Source: a virus
Virus record (IMG/VR): IMGVR_UViG_3300044635_001663
Location: 1-64,000 of that record
DNA length: 64,000 bases
Strand: one strand, 5' to 3'
Shown here: in pieces, positions 52,867 through 61,301 of the stretch
Numbering within the stretch: the first letter of the stretch is position 1
Layout: every line of letters begins with the position of its first letter
Notes under the pieces: generated by a model
Seen by the model: the letters and a program-made list of their open reading frames with translations, nothing else
Told to the model about the DNA's origin: nothing
Database searches by the model: none
Program-made: the position numbers and the translations under genes

Positions 52867-53736
52867 ATGGCTGTTCCGTTTATGTTTGTGGATGGTAATT
52901 TGACGCTGGTTCTTAATAACCAGAGTTATCAGGTTTTGCCGGATCATATCAACTATAAGTTGATTCTGGAAAGACTTCCTACTGCTACGGCAGAGGAACT
53001 GTTGGAAGTTGTTGATATTCAAAAGGCTGTTGCTACTTTTAGTGATGGTCTTGTAGAGATCAAGAATGGACAGGTTCTCTACGAGGGTGAGGAAGTTCAT
53101 GGTAGTATTAGTAAGCGTATTCTGGAGTTTATGAGCAAGGGATTGCCGTTTCAGCCCCTTGTTAATTTCCTGAATAATCTCATGGAAAATCCAAGTATGC
53201 AGAGTCAGAAGGAACTGTATGATTTCTTGGAGCATGAGCATCTGCCTATCACTGAGGATGGTTTCTTCCTCGCTTATAAGGCTGTTCGTTCAGACTTTAA
53301 GGATAAGTATAGGGGAGTTTTTGATAACAGGGTTGGTCAGGTCTGCCAAATGCAACGAGCAAAGGTAGACGATGATCGTGGTCGTGGTTGTTCTAATGGG
53401 CTTCATGCTGGAGCATTGAATTATGTTGCTGGTTATGGTAGTCTTGAGGCTGGCGACCGCATTGTGATCGTCAAGATTAATCCCAAGGATGTTGTCAGTG
53501 TCCCTAGTGATTGCAACTATGAAAAGCTTCGCACTTGTCGCTACGAAGTAGTTGGTGAGTATGAGGGCGAATTGCTCAAGCCTCTTTACAAGGCTGATTT
53601 TAGTCAGGATGATTACGAGGACGATGAGGAAGATTATCTGAATGATTATGACGAGAGTTATTGGGATCAGTTTGACGAAGAAGATGATGACGAGGATGAG
53701 GATGAAGATTATGACGATGAGGATGATCAGTATTGA
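52867..53736 (+). CDS. rIIB: RIIB-like protein with acidic tail
   Basis: 289 residues. FDFLEHEHLPITEDGFFLAY-type block (LYDFLEHEHLPITEDGFFL) and CSNGLHAGALNYVAGYG are marks of the RIIB family. The last 55 residues are almost pure Asp/Glu/Tyr, which T4 RIIB lacks. The tail resembles the acidic proteins at 3, 9790 and 55054. Partner of RIIA. Confidence 0.9.
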   Translation: MAVPFMFVDGNLTLVLNNQSYQVLPDHINYKLILERLPTATAEELLEVVDIQKAVATFSDGLVEIKNGQVLYEGEEVHGSISKRILEFMSKGLPFQPLVNFLNNLMENPSMQSQKELYDFLEHEHLPITEDGFFLAYKAVRSDFKDKYRGVFDNRVGQVCQMQRAKVDDDRGRGCSNGLHAGALNYVAGYGSLEAGDRIVIVKINPKDVVSVPSDCNYEKLRTCRYEVVGEYEGELLKPLYKADFSQDDYEDDEEDYLNDYDESYWDQFDEEDDDEDEDEDYDDEDDQY

Positions 53737-53749
53737 TTCTTGATAGTCA

Positions 53750-53831
53750 AGGTGGTGTTTGGTAACTTGTAAGATAGCACCTATATAGTTTCTGCTATCG
53801 TACAATAACGGTTCGATTCCGTTACCATCTT
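53750..53831 (+). tRNA. tRNA-like element with enlarged anticodon loop
   Basis: Acceptor AGGTGGT/ACCATCT and T arm AACGG-TTCGATT-CCGTT are sound. The middle is ATAGC/GCTAT closing a 15-nt loop containing CTATATAG, and the D arm is weak. No usable anticodon. Either a decayed tRNA, or one whose anticodon loop holds an insertion. Confidence 0.5.
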
Positions 53832-53909
53832 TTAAGATATTGCTTTTGACGGTAGTGTTTACTGTCCCAATATCAAAATTGTAGGTAGGAAGTGGAAAAA
53901 GGAAAACAA

Positions 53910-55049
53910 ATGTTTAGTGATACTTTGGCTTTTAATCCGTTCGATAAGACTCATAGTGCTATTGGAACAAGAGATCAGATTACTTTGCGAAATAAGTTTT
54001 TTGATTCTTTTGGTGGTCAGCAGATTTTCTGCTACAATGGTGATCCTCGTAAGAAGATCAGTAGTATGAATCATACAGATCATCTTACCACTGTTGCTAT
54101 TGCCAACGATAGTCAAGGTGCTGATGCTTACTTCTATGTTAATGGTGGACGTAAGCAGTATGCTATTAGTAGAATTCGTGCTTGTTTTGTTGATATGGAC
54201 GCTGGGCGAGATGATCAAGGTCGTTATTTTAAGCCTAGTATTGTCATGCAAAAGAAAAAGGAATTCTTGAACCAGATTAATAACTTTCCAGTAAAGCCAA
54301 GTTGGGTTGTTGATACTCGTAATGGTTATCAGTGCTATTGGATTCTCAACCAAAACAATATTAATCCTCACAAGACTTATTGGAATGGTATTCAAAAGAA
54401 GCTTGTAAATCACTTTGGTGGTGATGCCCGAGCTATAAAAATCAATCAGATTTATAGAATCCCTTATACTTGGTGGAGGAAGGGTTGGGAAGGAAAGCAA
54501 CCTTATTTTACCAGTATTCTGTCGGGATCAACTGGTAATCCGGTAAATATTGAACAGCTTAAAGAAGCTCTTGATGGAGTGTCTGCTGTTGTTAATATTG
54601 TTGCAAATAAGACTAGCGACGAATGGTTTAAAGAATATGCCAAGGCTTATAAAAGGTCTGATATTACTGGAGTTCCAGTAGCAGTTAATATTGCCACAAA
54701 TATTGCAAATCAGATGAAGTCTTTAAGTCTTGAAACATATACTAACAGTACTGATAATATCAAGCCTGTTTATGGTCATCCTTTCTGTGGGGGTTTTCAG
54801 AAGGCTTATGGTGATCCTACTCCAGTATCCCCTGTAACGCAGGACGATACGGACACTCTTGAGTCTCTTCCTATTGACGCTGGGGGCGAAGATTTAGATC
54901 TTGACGGTTCCCAGACCAAGCTTTTAAAAACGGTCGTGGAGTTCCTTAATCAAGTCTCAACGCCTCTCTACTTTAGCAATAACAGATTCTTGTCTAATGC
55001 TGCTAAAGACCTAGCCTCACAAATCAGTGACAAGTTTTGTATAGGATAA
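53910..55049 (+). CDS. RepB/AEP-type primase-like replication protein
   Basis: 379 residues; a GTG at 53892 is possible. ACFVDMDAGRDDQG supplies the D-x-D metal motif, SWVVDTRNGYQCYW the following strand, and FGGDARAIKINQIYRIPYTWW the nucleotide-binding region, as in archaeo-eukaryotic-type primases of phages and plasmids (RepB-like/PrimPol). The C-terminal 150 residues are low complexity. No replicative helicase is seen in the window. Confidence 0.78.
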   Translation: MFSDTLAFNPFDKTHSAIGTRDQITLRNKFFDSFGGQQIFCYNGDPRKKISSMNHTDHLTTVAIANDSQGADAYFYVNGGRKQYAISRIRACFVDMDAGRDDQGRYFKPSIVMQKKKEFLNQINNFPVKPSWVVDTRNGYQCYWILNQNNINPHKTYWNGIQKKLVNHFGGDARAIKINQIYRIPYTWWRKGWEGKQPYFTSILSGSTGNPVNIEQLKEALDGVSAVVNIVANKTSDEWFKEYAKAYKRSDITGVPVAVNIATNIANQMKSLSLETYTNSTDNIKPVYGHPFCGGFQKAYGDPTPVSPVTQDDTDTLESLPIDAGGEDLDLDGSQTKLLKTVVEFLNQVSTPLYFSNNRFLSNAAKDLASQISDKFCIG

Positions 55050-55053
55050 TACT

Positions 55054-55467
55054 ATGCATGAAGATTATAGCTATAATGATGACGATGAACATGATTATGA
55101 CGATGTACCAAAAAACTATAAATATTACTTTAAGTTTGATCCAGCAGCGTGGGATGTTTGGGGAAAATGGCTATACGATGCGTTAAACGAAATAGTTGAT
55201 TCTTCGCCAAACACATGGTATACTATGCCGGATGTGTACGGTTTTCCATACAAATCGGTTCCTGTGAATAGTTACTTCTCCAATACTGGTAAGGGTGATA
55301 CCTTCCAGTATTTGGGGAATAACTATCAGGGTCAACCTATATGGAAAAATAAATACTTTGTATCAGATCCTGTTAATATGATATATAGAAAACATATAGA
55401 AAGTCATCCAGTATACTTTTTACAACAACCTCACTATTACAAAGGATTGTTCGATATACTGAACTAA
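55054..55467 (+). CDS. Hypothetical protein with acidic start, 137 aa
   Basis: MHEDYSYNDDDEHDYDDVPK, then a soluble domain rich in Tyr, Trp, Phe and Pro (AAWDVWGKWLYDALNE). Follows the primase by four bases. Function unknown. Confidence 0.7.
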   Translation: MHEDYSYNDDDEHDYDDVPKNYKYYFKFDPAAWDVWGKWLYDALNEIVDSSPNTWYTMPDVYGFPYKSVPVNSYFSNTGKGDTFQYLGNNYQGQPIWKNKYFVSDPVNMIYRKHIESHPVYFLQQPHYYKGLFDILN

Positions 55468-55471
55468 ATTT

Positions 55472-55903
55472 ATGCAAAAAGATGAATGGTATATCATAGA
55501 TGATTTAAAAAAGTTTATAGAGTCAACCAGAGTATTAGTTTTTGATATTTTTGGAAATACAAATCAACAAGATATAGACGAATTATCTCTTTTACTATCA
55601 GACTTATCTGAAGAAGAAAAGCAAGAAATAGACACAGTATTGAGTCAACAAGAATGTGAGGTGTTAGCTAAAGATTTTATTACGACAGAAGTTAATAAGA
55701 AAACAAAAAAATATAGATACATATTATCTAACAAGAAATATATGGAGATGATAGAATGTTTTAATAGTAGAATGATTAGCAATATGCTAAATACATTAGT
55801 AAATAAAGGCTTATTGGAAACAGCTTATGATAACGAATCGAACGACTTTATATTTTGGGTAAAAAATAATGAAACATCGCAAGAAAAACCTGAAACCGAT
55901 TGA
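55472..55903 (+). CDS. Possible winged-helix protein, 143 aa
   Basis: Acidic helical N-terminus; C-terminal RMISNMLNTLVNKGLLETAYD followed by FIFWV looks like a winged-helix recognition helix and wing. The same end appears at 38757. Confidence 0.65.
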   Translation: MQKDEWYIIDDLKKFIESTRVLVFDIFGNTNQQDIDELSLLLSDLSEEEKQEIDTVLSQQECEVLAKDFITTEVNKKTKKYRYILSNKKYMEMIECFNSRMISNMLNTLVNKGLLETAYDNESNDFIFWVKNNETSQEKPETD

Positions 55904-56273
55904 TTATGATGTACACTTTATATATGAATGTACAGAATGTCAAATTAAACACTGGCTTTCATTAAAAGAAAGTCAAACTCCAAATTTTAAAATTGTGTGT
56001 GATTGTGGGAGTATTTACAAACCCAAACCTATTGAGGGTATAAAAATCATCTATGTACAGCTACAAAATAAACACCCCACACAGAAAGTATCCTCTAAGA
56101 AGAGTATTCCTACGAACTTAAAAACAAATGCTGTTCATATACTATCTCAATACGGTTTCTCAGAATCAGAAGCGATATCTCTGATAGAAAAAAGTTTTGA
56201 AGAAACACAGGAAATTGATTGCGTCAAACTTATTAAACATTGTTTATCTAACTTTGGAAGTGCTGCTATATGA
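55869..56273 (+). CDS. Zinc-ribbon protein with RuvA domain-III-like end
   Basis: 134 residues. N-terminal CTEC...CDCG zinc ribbon, linker, then NAVHILSQYGFSESEAISLIEK and CVKLIKHCLSNF. This matches the plan of RuvA domain III (A-V-x-x-L-x-x-L-G-Y-x-x-x-E-A...L-I-x-x-A-L), the part that touches RuvB. It directly precedes ruvB with an ATGA overlap, so it may couple RuvB to DNA in place of RuvA. Confidence 0.65.
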   Translation: MKHRKKNLKPIDYDVHFIYECTECQIKHWLSLKESQTPNFKIVCDCGSIYKPKPIEGIKIIYVQLQNKHPTQKVSSKKSIPTNLKTNAVHILSQYGFSESEAISLIEKSFEETQEIDCVKLIKHCLSNFGSAAI

Positions 56274-57187
56274 ATACTATTAGACCTTCTCGTTTTGAAG
56301 ATATTATTGGTCAGGACGATGTTATCAGTAGACTAAAAATAGTTTCTAGTGCATTTAAAGGATCTGATGCTAGTGGGGTTATGCCTCATGTTTTAATAGA
56401 TGGGCCTCCAGGTCTTGGTAAAACAACCATAGCGAGTGCTATAGCAACAGAACTAAATGTAAATCTTTACACAGTCAATGGGGCTAATATTAGAAGCATT
56501 AAAAATCTATTACCATATTTAATGGGGATAGCTCCAAGATCAGTATTGTTTATAGATGAAATTCATAGATTGCCAAAAATTGTTGAAGAATTTCTATATC
56601 CTATTATGGAAGATTTTGTATTATCTTTAGTTATCGAAAATAAACCAGAAACTATTGATCTTCCAATGTTTACTATTATTGGAGCAACTACGAGTGGAGG
56701 TAGTCTGAGTCAACCATTCTATGATAGATTTACTATGAAAGAACATTTGTCATTTTATAGTGACAGTGATCTAGCTAAACTAGCAAGATTGAATGCGAAT
56801 AAACTAGGTATTATCATCTCTGATGATGATCTTTTAGAGATTGCAAAACGAAGTAAAGGTACTCCTCGTATTTTAAATGCCCGCCTACAATGGTATAAGA
56901 GCTATGTAACATACCATATTAATAATAAGCCATCTGTGGATGAGATTTTTAATACACAAGGCATAGATCATCGAGGACTAGATGTGTATGATAGGTTATA
57001 TTTAGATATATTATCTAAAAACAAACTAAATCCAATTGGATTAAAGAGTATGTCTTCTCTAACAGGTATTGCGATAGAGACTATCGAAAATAGTATTGAG
57101 CCTTTTATGGTCAGAATGGGGTATGTTATTAAGACCCAAAAAGGAAGAATACTAGGCAATGTCAAATCTCAAATATCTAGTACATAG
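56270..57187 (+). CDS. ruvB: RuvB-like Holliday junction motor
   Basis: 305 residues. RPSRFEDIIGQDDV opening, Walker A GPPGLGKTT, Walker B LFIDEIHRL, sensor GATTSGG, DRF motif, sensor II GTPRILNARL, and a C-terminal winged helix. These are the RuvB family landmarks (host RuvB about 330-350). RuvB drives branch migration with RuvA. RuvB in a phage is unusual; endonuclease VII at 40408 could resolve the junctions. Confidence 0.93.
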   Translation: MNTIRPSRFEDIIGQDDVISRLKIVSSAFKGSDASGVMPHVLIDGPPGLGKTTIASAIATELNVNLYTVNGANIRSIKNLLPYLMGIAPRSVLFIDEIHRLPKIVEEFLYPIMEDFVLSLVIENKPETIDLPMFTIIGATTSGGSLSQPFYDRFTMKEHLSFYSDSDLAKLARLNANKLGIIISDDDLLEIAKRSKGTPRILNARLQWYKSYVTYHINNKPSVDEIFNTQGIDHRGLDVYDRLYLDILSKNKLNPIGLKSMSSLTGIAIETIENSIEPFMVRMGYVIKTQKGRILGNVKSQISST

Positions 57188-57560
57188 CATTATTATATTC
57201 TGTATATTACTATTAAGTAGTCAGACTTTATTTGCGGCCCCTCCTATTTTTGTAAAAACAGCAGAAGATAGTATCCTTTTAGCAATAGATACAGAATTAC
57301 CTTTGTTGTGGATTTTTACAGCAGATTGGTGCGGAGCCTGTAATATTTTGAAACAAGATATTCATAATGATTTAACTTTAATAGAGAACAGCATCATATG
57401 CTATATAGATTATGACAAAAGAAAAGATCTTACACAAGAGTATAAAGTAAAAGCAATACCTGATCAAATTTTGTTTCATAAAAACAAAGAAATAAAAAGA
57501 AGAGTAGGATACAATAAAAACAAAACAGAGTTGAAAGAATGGATAAAGTCTAAACCATAA
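57159..57560 (+). CDS. Secreted thioredoxin-like protein
   Basis: 133 residues, overlapping ruvB by 29 bp. Signal peptide VHSIIIFCILLLSSQTLFA, then a thioredoxin fold with active-site FTADWCGACNIL and cis-Pro AIPDQILF. Likely acts in the periplasm on disulfides, perhaps of the secreted Cys proteins at 47106 and 47414 or of host envelope proteins. Confidence 0.87.
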   Translation: MSNLKYLVHSIIIFCILLLSSQTLFAAPPIFVKTAEDSILLAIDTELPLLWIFTADWCGACNILKQDIHNDLTLIENSIICYIDYDKRKDLTQEYKVKAIPDQILFHKNKEIKRRVGYNKNKTELKEWIKSKP

Positions 57561-57872
57561 ATGTTAAATTTTTTTTCATCAAGAAAACTTAGATATGCGA
57601 TTAGGTCTCCAAAATGGAGTACTATTCGTAAGGAACACCTTAAAAAGTATCCGACATGCACAGCTTGTGGATCTTCTAAAAATCTTGAAGTACATCACAT
57701 CGTACCTGTTCATATTGATCCATCAAAAGAACTAGATATAGATAATCTGATTACTTTATGTTCAGAGAATTGTCATATTCTTTTTGGACATCTAATGTAT
57801 TTTAAAAGTTGGAATAAAAATGTTGTCAATGATTGTGCTAATATGAATCAAAAAATTATTACCAGACCATAA
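57561..57872 (+). CDS. HNH endonuclease, 103 aa
   Basis: CTACGSSKNLEVHHIVPVH and NLITLCSENCHILFGH give the complete HNH core with zinc cysteines. The start is the base after the previous stop. May be a homing nuclease or a phage recombination/packaging nuclease; no terminase is nearby. Confidence 0.88.
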   Translation: MLNFFSSRKLRYAIRSPKWSTIRKEHLKKYPTCTACGSSKNLEVHHIVPVHIDPSKELDIDNLITLCSENCHILFGHLMYFKSWNKNVVNDCANMNQKIITRP

Positions 57873-57923
57873 AATATCGGTTAATAGTGTATAATTATAT
57901 TACCAATATTGTTAAGGTGATAT

Positions 57924-59072
57924 ATGAAAAATGTCTGTGTTTTATTAATAATAATTTTATCTACTACTATATTTAGTTATAGTCAGGCAGGAACTATTGA
58001 TCCTTCGGTATCAGATGCTTCTTATGTCACATATGGTCAAAAATTTAAATGCGTAGTGCATATTTGTGGTCAAACTTTTGATAAAAAAACATACTGTGCT
58101 TCGGCCGTTGTCATTAAAAAGAACTGGATTATTACAGCAGCACATGTTGTTGAGTCGTGTGAAAAAGTCAAGGTTGTTGTCGAGGATAAAGAATATTGTG
58201 TCGATCAAATGTTTATTCATAAAGATTTTAACGATAATCAATTTGGCACAGCAGATATTGCATTGGGATATATAAAAGAAGATATAAATTTAGACTTTTA
58301 TCCAGAACTATATACAGAAAATAATGAAGTAGGAAAAATTTGTTGCATATCTGGATTTGGTATTACTGGCACCTTTAATACAGGATCTGTCAAATCAGAT
58401 CACCTCAGAAGAGCGGGGTCTAATTATATTGATAAGATAGATAGAGATTTATTAATATGTACACCTTCATTTAAAGGAAGCACAAGACACACAGTTTTAG
58501 AATTTATCATATCTCATGGAGATAGTGGAGGAGGTCTATTTATAGATAAAAAATTAGCTGGAATCAATTCTTGTGTTATAGCAGAAGATAAAAATCCTAA
58601 CTCTAATTATGGAGATGAAGCTGGACACACTAGGGTTTCTAAATTTAGTTCATGGATCAACGAAGTTATATCCAGCATAGAGAAACCCAAAACACCAGTA
58701 GAGACAAACTCATTTAGTAAAACTAAACAGATTACAACAGCCAATGAATTATCTAATACAAATCATATTAATATAATTATATACATATCATGTTTGATTA
58801 ATGTGGTTTGCATAGCGATTGGTTATTGCCTTGGCAAACTACAAAATTATCATAGAGTGTCGGAAGACAACAATTATGTTGTCCATAACAGAAAAAATGT
58901 CAAACAACATAGTTCAACTAGTCAGACACCTATTTCAATAGATAGCAGTAAGGTAGTTGTTGATATAAATACAGAAGGACTAGAAAAAAAATACAATAAA
59001 TTAGGAGATATTAAAAAGTCACAAGATAATATTTCCAACTCTATTAATAAACTTAAAAATATGAAAGGTTAA
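57924..59072 (+). CDS. Membrane-anchored trypsin-like (S1) protease
   Basis: 382 residues. Signal peptide ending SYSQAG; catalytic His in ITAAHVV, Asp in TADIALG, Ser in SHGDSGGG. The domain ends near residue 250. A Ser/Thr-rich linker, one transmembrane helix (INIIIYISCLINVVCIAIGY) and a coiled cytosolic tail follow. So the protease faces the periplasm. Second serine protease class in the window besides the subtilase. Confidence 0.9.
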   Translation: MKNVCVLLIIILSTTIFSYSQAGTIDPSVSDASYVTYGQKFKCVVHICGQTFDKKTYCASAVVIKKNWIITAAHVVESCEKVKVVVEDKEYCVDQMFIHKDFNDNQFGTADIALGYIKEDINLDFYPELYTENNEVGKICCISGFGITGTFNTGSVKSDHLRRAGSNYIDKIDRDLLICTPSFKGSTRHTVLEFIISHGDSGGGLFIDKKLAGINSCVIAEDKNPNSNYGDEAGHTRVSKFSSWINEVISSIEKPKTPVETNSFSKTKQITTANELSNTNHINIIIYISCLINVVCIAIGYCLGKLQNYHRVSEDNNYVVHNRKNVKQHSSTSQTPISIDSSKVVVDINTEGLEKKYNKLGDIKKSQDNISNSINKLKNMKG

Positions 59073-59074
59073 TT

Positions 59075-60076
59075 ATGGCTGCTGGTTTAGATGTAGGAAC
59101 AAGTTATATCGTATTGTCTAAAGAAATAGACAACAATATTGTTTATAAAGACTTTAGAGACGCTTTTTATATTATCAAGCCAACAACCCCAGTTGCTACC
59201 AAAATGATAGAGAAGGGATTATCTGGTAAGACTTTTATCAAAGATACTGATGGAGCTTTTATTCTTTTGGGTAAAGACGCTATAGAAAAAGCTATAGAAC
59301 GTAATGATACAGCAAAAAGACCAATGTATAGGGGCGTAGTTTCTGCCAAAGAAAAAGACGCAAAAAGAATTTTGGCTTTTATTTTAAAAGAAGTGGCTGG
59401 ACAAGCACAAGAAGAAAATGAAAAATTAGTATTTTGTATTCCGGCACAACCAGTAGACCAAGAAGACGATGATTTTGATGTAGGGTATCATGAAGATGTA
59501 GTAAAAAATATTTTAGCAGAGTGCGGGTATTCTCCTCGTTCAATTAATGAAGCAGAAGCACTATGTTATGCCGAACTTGAATCTGATGATTATACTGGAA
59601 TAGGCATCAGTTGTGGAGCAGGAATGACCAACGTATGTGTTATGTTAAATGGAGAACCAACAGTTGTTTTTAGCACTACTAAATCTGGTGATTGGATAGA
59701 CCGAATGAGCGCTATAGCAACAGGAGAACCAGACAGTGTTGTTCAAGTTGAAAAAGAAGGAGGTAATTTTGAAATAGGTGTTGCAAACGAAAACACAATT
59801 CTAGCAGCTGTGTCGGTATATTATGAAAGACTTATAGAATATACTGCTAAAAATTTAGCACACGCATTAAAAAATCATAAAGCTTTACCAAAATTTAAAA
59901 ACCCATTGACCATAGTTGTGGCCGGAGGAACTTCTCAAGCCAAAGGGTACATAGAACAACTAAGTAAGCAACTACTGAATAATGATTTCCCGGTGGAAAT
60001 TAAAGAGGTCAGACACTCCACAGACCCCTTACATGCGGTAGCCAAAGGGTGTTTGATAGCAGCTAATATATTATAA
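59075..60076 (+). CDS. Actin-like ATPase (ParM/MreB superfamily)
   Basis: 333 residues. Phosphate-1 GLDVGTSYIVLS, phosphate-2 GIGISCGAGMTNVCVML and adenosine motif VVAGGTSQAKGY are all present. Related proteins form filaments that move plasmids or position cell components. The plasmid-like ParM role needs an adaptor; the small basic protein at 60132 is a candidate. Two bases after the protease gene. Confidence 0.88.
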   Translation: MAAGLDVGTSYIVLSKEIDNNIVYKDFRDAFYIIKPTTPVATKMIEKGLSGKTFIKDTDGAFILLGKDAIEKAIERNDTAKRPMYRGVVSAKEKDAKRILAFILKEVAGQAQEENEKLVFCIPAQPVDQEDDDFDVGYHEDVVKNILAECGYSPRSINEAEALCYAELESDDYTGIGISCGAGMTNVCVMLNGEPTVVFSTTKSGDWIDRMSAIATGEPDSVVQVEKEGGNFEIGVANENTILAAVSVYYERLIEYTAKNLAHALKNHKALPKFKNPLTIVVAGGTSQAKGYIEQLSKQLLNNDFPVEIKEVRHSTDPLHAVAKGCLIAANIL

Positions 60077-60097
60077 ATAGATACGACACCCGACCAC

Positions 60098-60125
60098 TTG
60101 ACTATACTATTTTTTAACGTATAAT
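60098..60125 (+). promoter_or_regulatory. Sigma70-like promoter
   Basis: TTGACT, 16-bp spacer, TATAAT, ending six bases before the ATG at 60132. The message would be nearly leaderless. Confidence 0.65.
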
Positions 60126-60131
60126 ACGAAT

Positions 60132-60314
60132 ATGAGCACAGACAATAACAAGCCTCAACACAAAATCAAATCGAAAAAAATCCATTTTTCTGATAAGCAC
60201 GGCGAAGATAAAGATGTTCGCAAAAGCAAAAATCAGTTTAAGCAGAGAAAATTGGAGTTGTACGAGGAAGAATTAACAGACGAGATGTTAAAAGATTGGG
60301 ATCAGTATATGTAA
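60132..60314 (+). CDS. Small highly charged protein, 60 aa
   Basis: MSTDNNKPQHKIKSKKIHFSDK, Lys-rich N-terminal half, acidic C-terminal half (EEELTDEMLKDWDQ). Placed behind the actin-like gene; could be a DNA-binding adaptor or a virion-associated peptide. No ribosome site. Confidence 0.6.
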   Translation: MSTDNNKPQHKIKSKKIHFSDKHGEDKDVRKSKNQFKQRKLELYEEELTDEMLKDWDQYM

Positions 60315-60373
60315 GATCTCTAAGGTTTTATTTTAGAGGTATAGTTTAGGACAAATTATATTTTAGGAAAATT

Positions 60374-60916
60374 ATGCTTAAAGAAGACACAAATAAGTCA
60401 TATAATCTATATAGGTTATATAGAGAAGACATTTTACAGAGCGCCCGAGCCGCCATTTCTGCTAAAAATAGTAAAACTTCTATTTTGATTCTTAATCCTT
60501 GTAGTAATACTAGCTTTGTTTGTTCCTCATTTTCAAATGTTCTATCATCAGTATATCCTCAACTATTACCAAATTTTCAGATGTTGAGTAAGAACCAGAT
60601 GAGATTGGGACACGTACAATACGTAGAAGTAGAATCAGTTAACTATAATAAAATTATTATTGCTAACATGATATGTCACGATGGATCTAAGAGTAAGACA
60701 AACCCAAGACCGTTTCATTATGTAGGATTATCTTTTTGCTTAACAGATATTCGCAACTACTGTAACAGATTCGTGTCTAGTAAAGATGGTGTTGGTATGG
60801 ATATATATTGTCCCAAATTGGGTTCCGTATCATCAGGTGCCAACTGGCTATTTATTCAAGATATATTTCATGACGTTTTTGGAACAACGTCTTTACGCTT
60901 TTTTATTAAACCATAA
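60374..60916 (+). CDS. Macro-domain-like protein
   Basis: 180 residues. IIANMICHDG...RPFHYVGLSFCL then IYCPKLGSVSSGANWLFIQDI follows the macro-domain order (A-N-M-I...R-x-x-Y-x-x-L...P-x-x-G-x-x-x-G-G-x-W). Macro domains bind or hydrolyse ADP-ribose marks. The glycine loop is altered (SSGANW), so activity is unsure. Confidence 0.7.
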   Translation: MLKEDTNKSYNLYRLYREDILQSARAAISAKNSKTSILILNPCSNTSFVCSSFSNVLSSVYPQLLPNFQMLSKNQMRLGHVQYVEVESVNYNKIIIANMICHDGSKSKTNPRPFHYVGLSFCLTDIRNYCNRFVSSKDGVGMDIYCPKLGSVSSGANWLFIQDIFHDVFGTTSLRFFIKP

Positions 60917-60931
60917 AGGAAAAAGATAATT

Positions 60932-61216
60932 ATGTTAGATCTACCTCACGAGATGATTAGTAATTTTAATCTAGGCAGCATGACAGTAAAGGTTTACACA
61001 AAAAAAACTCCGACAGCAGACGATCCTAGTGGAATGGGAGTATATTTTGATAATATCAACAATATTGTTAAGGGTTTTACAAATCCAGGACCACAAGACA
61101 TTCCCAAAATTGTTAATGAGTTATACGAAGTAGATGATATAACAAGGGTAGAAATTTTAAATCCTATGAACAATAACGGAGTAGTAGTATATATGGATCC
61201 TGCTTATAAGCTGTAA
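60932..61216 (+). CDS. Hypothetical protein, 94 aa
   Basis: MLDLPHEMISNFNLGSMTVK, beta-rich, Pro/Gly/Asn loops (NPGPQDIP). Fifteen bases after the macro-like gene. No family. Confidence 0.7.
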   Translation: MLDLPHEMISNFNLGSMTVKVYTKKTPTADDPSGMGVYFDNINNIVKGFTNPGPQDIPKIVNELYEVDDITRVEILNPMNNNGVVVYMDPAYKL

Positions 61217-61220
61217 TCAC

Positions 61221-61301
61221 ATGAATATCATATATTATTATGCACTAATAATTAGTATTATTTTAGGATTTTTACATGGACTCTATAAAGCCAACTCTTA
61301 A
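61221..61301 (+). CDS. Membrane peptide, 26 aa
   Basis: MNIIYYYALIISIILGFL then HGLYKANS. One helix. Overlaps the next gene by 26 bp. Tiny; supported only by position and hydrophobicity. Confidence 0.45.
   Translation: MNIIYYYALIISIILGFLHGLYKANS

Noticed and set aside
57890-57895. TATAAT as a promoter before the S1 protease gene
   Set aside because: No acceptable -35 at 16-18 bp; kept out of the feature list.
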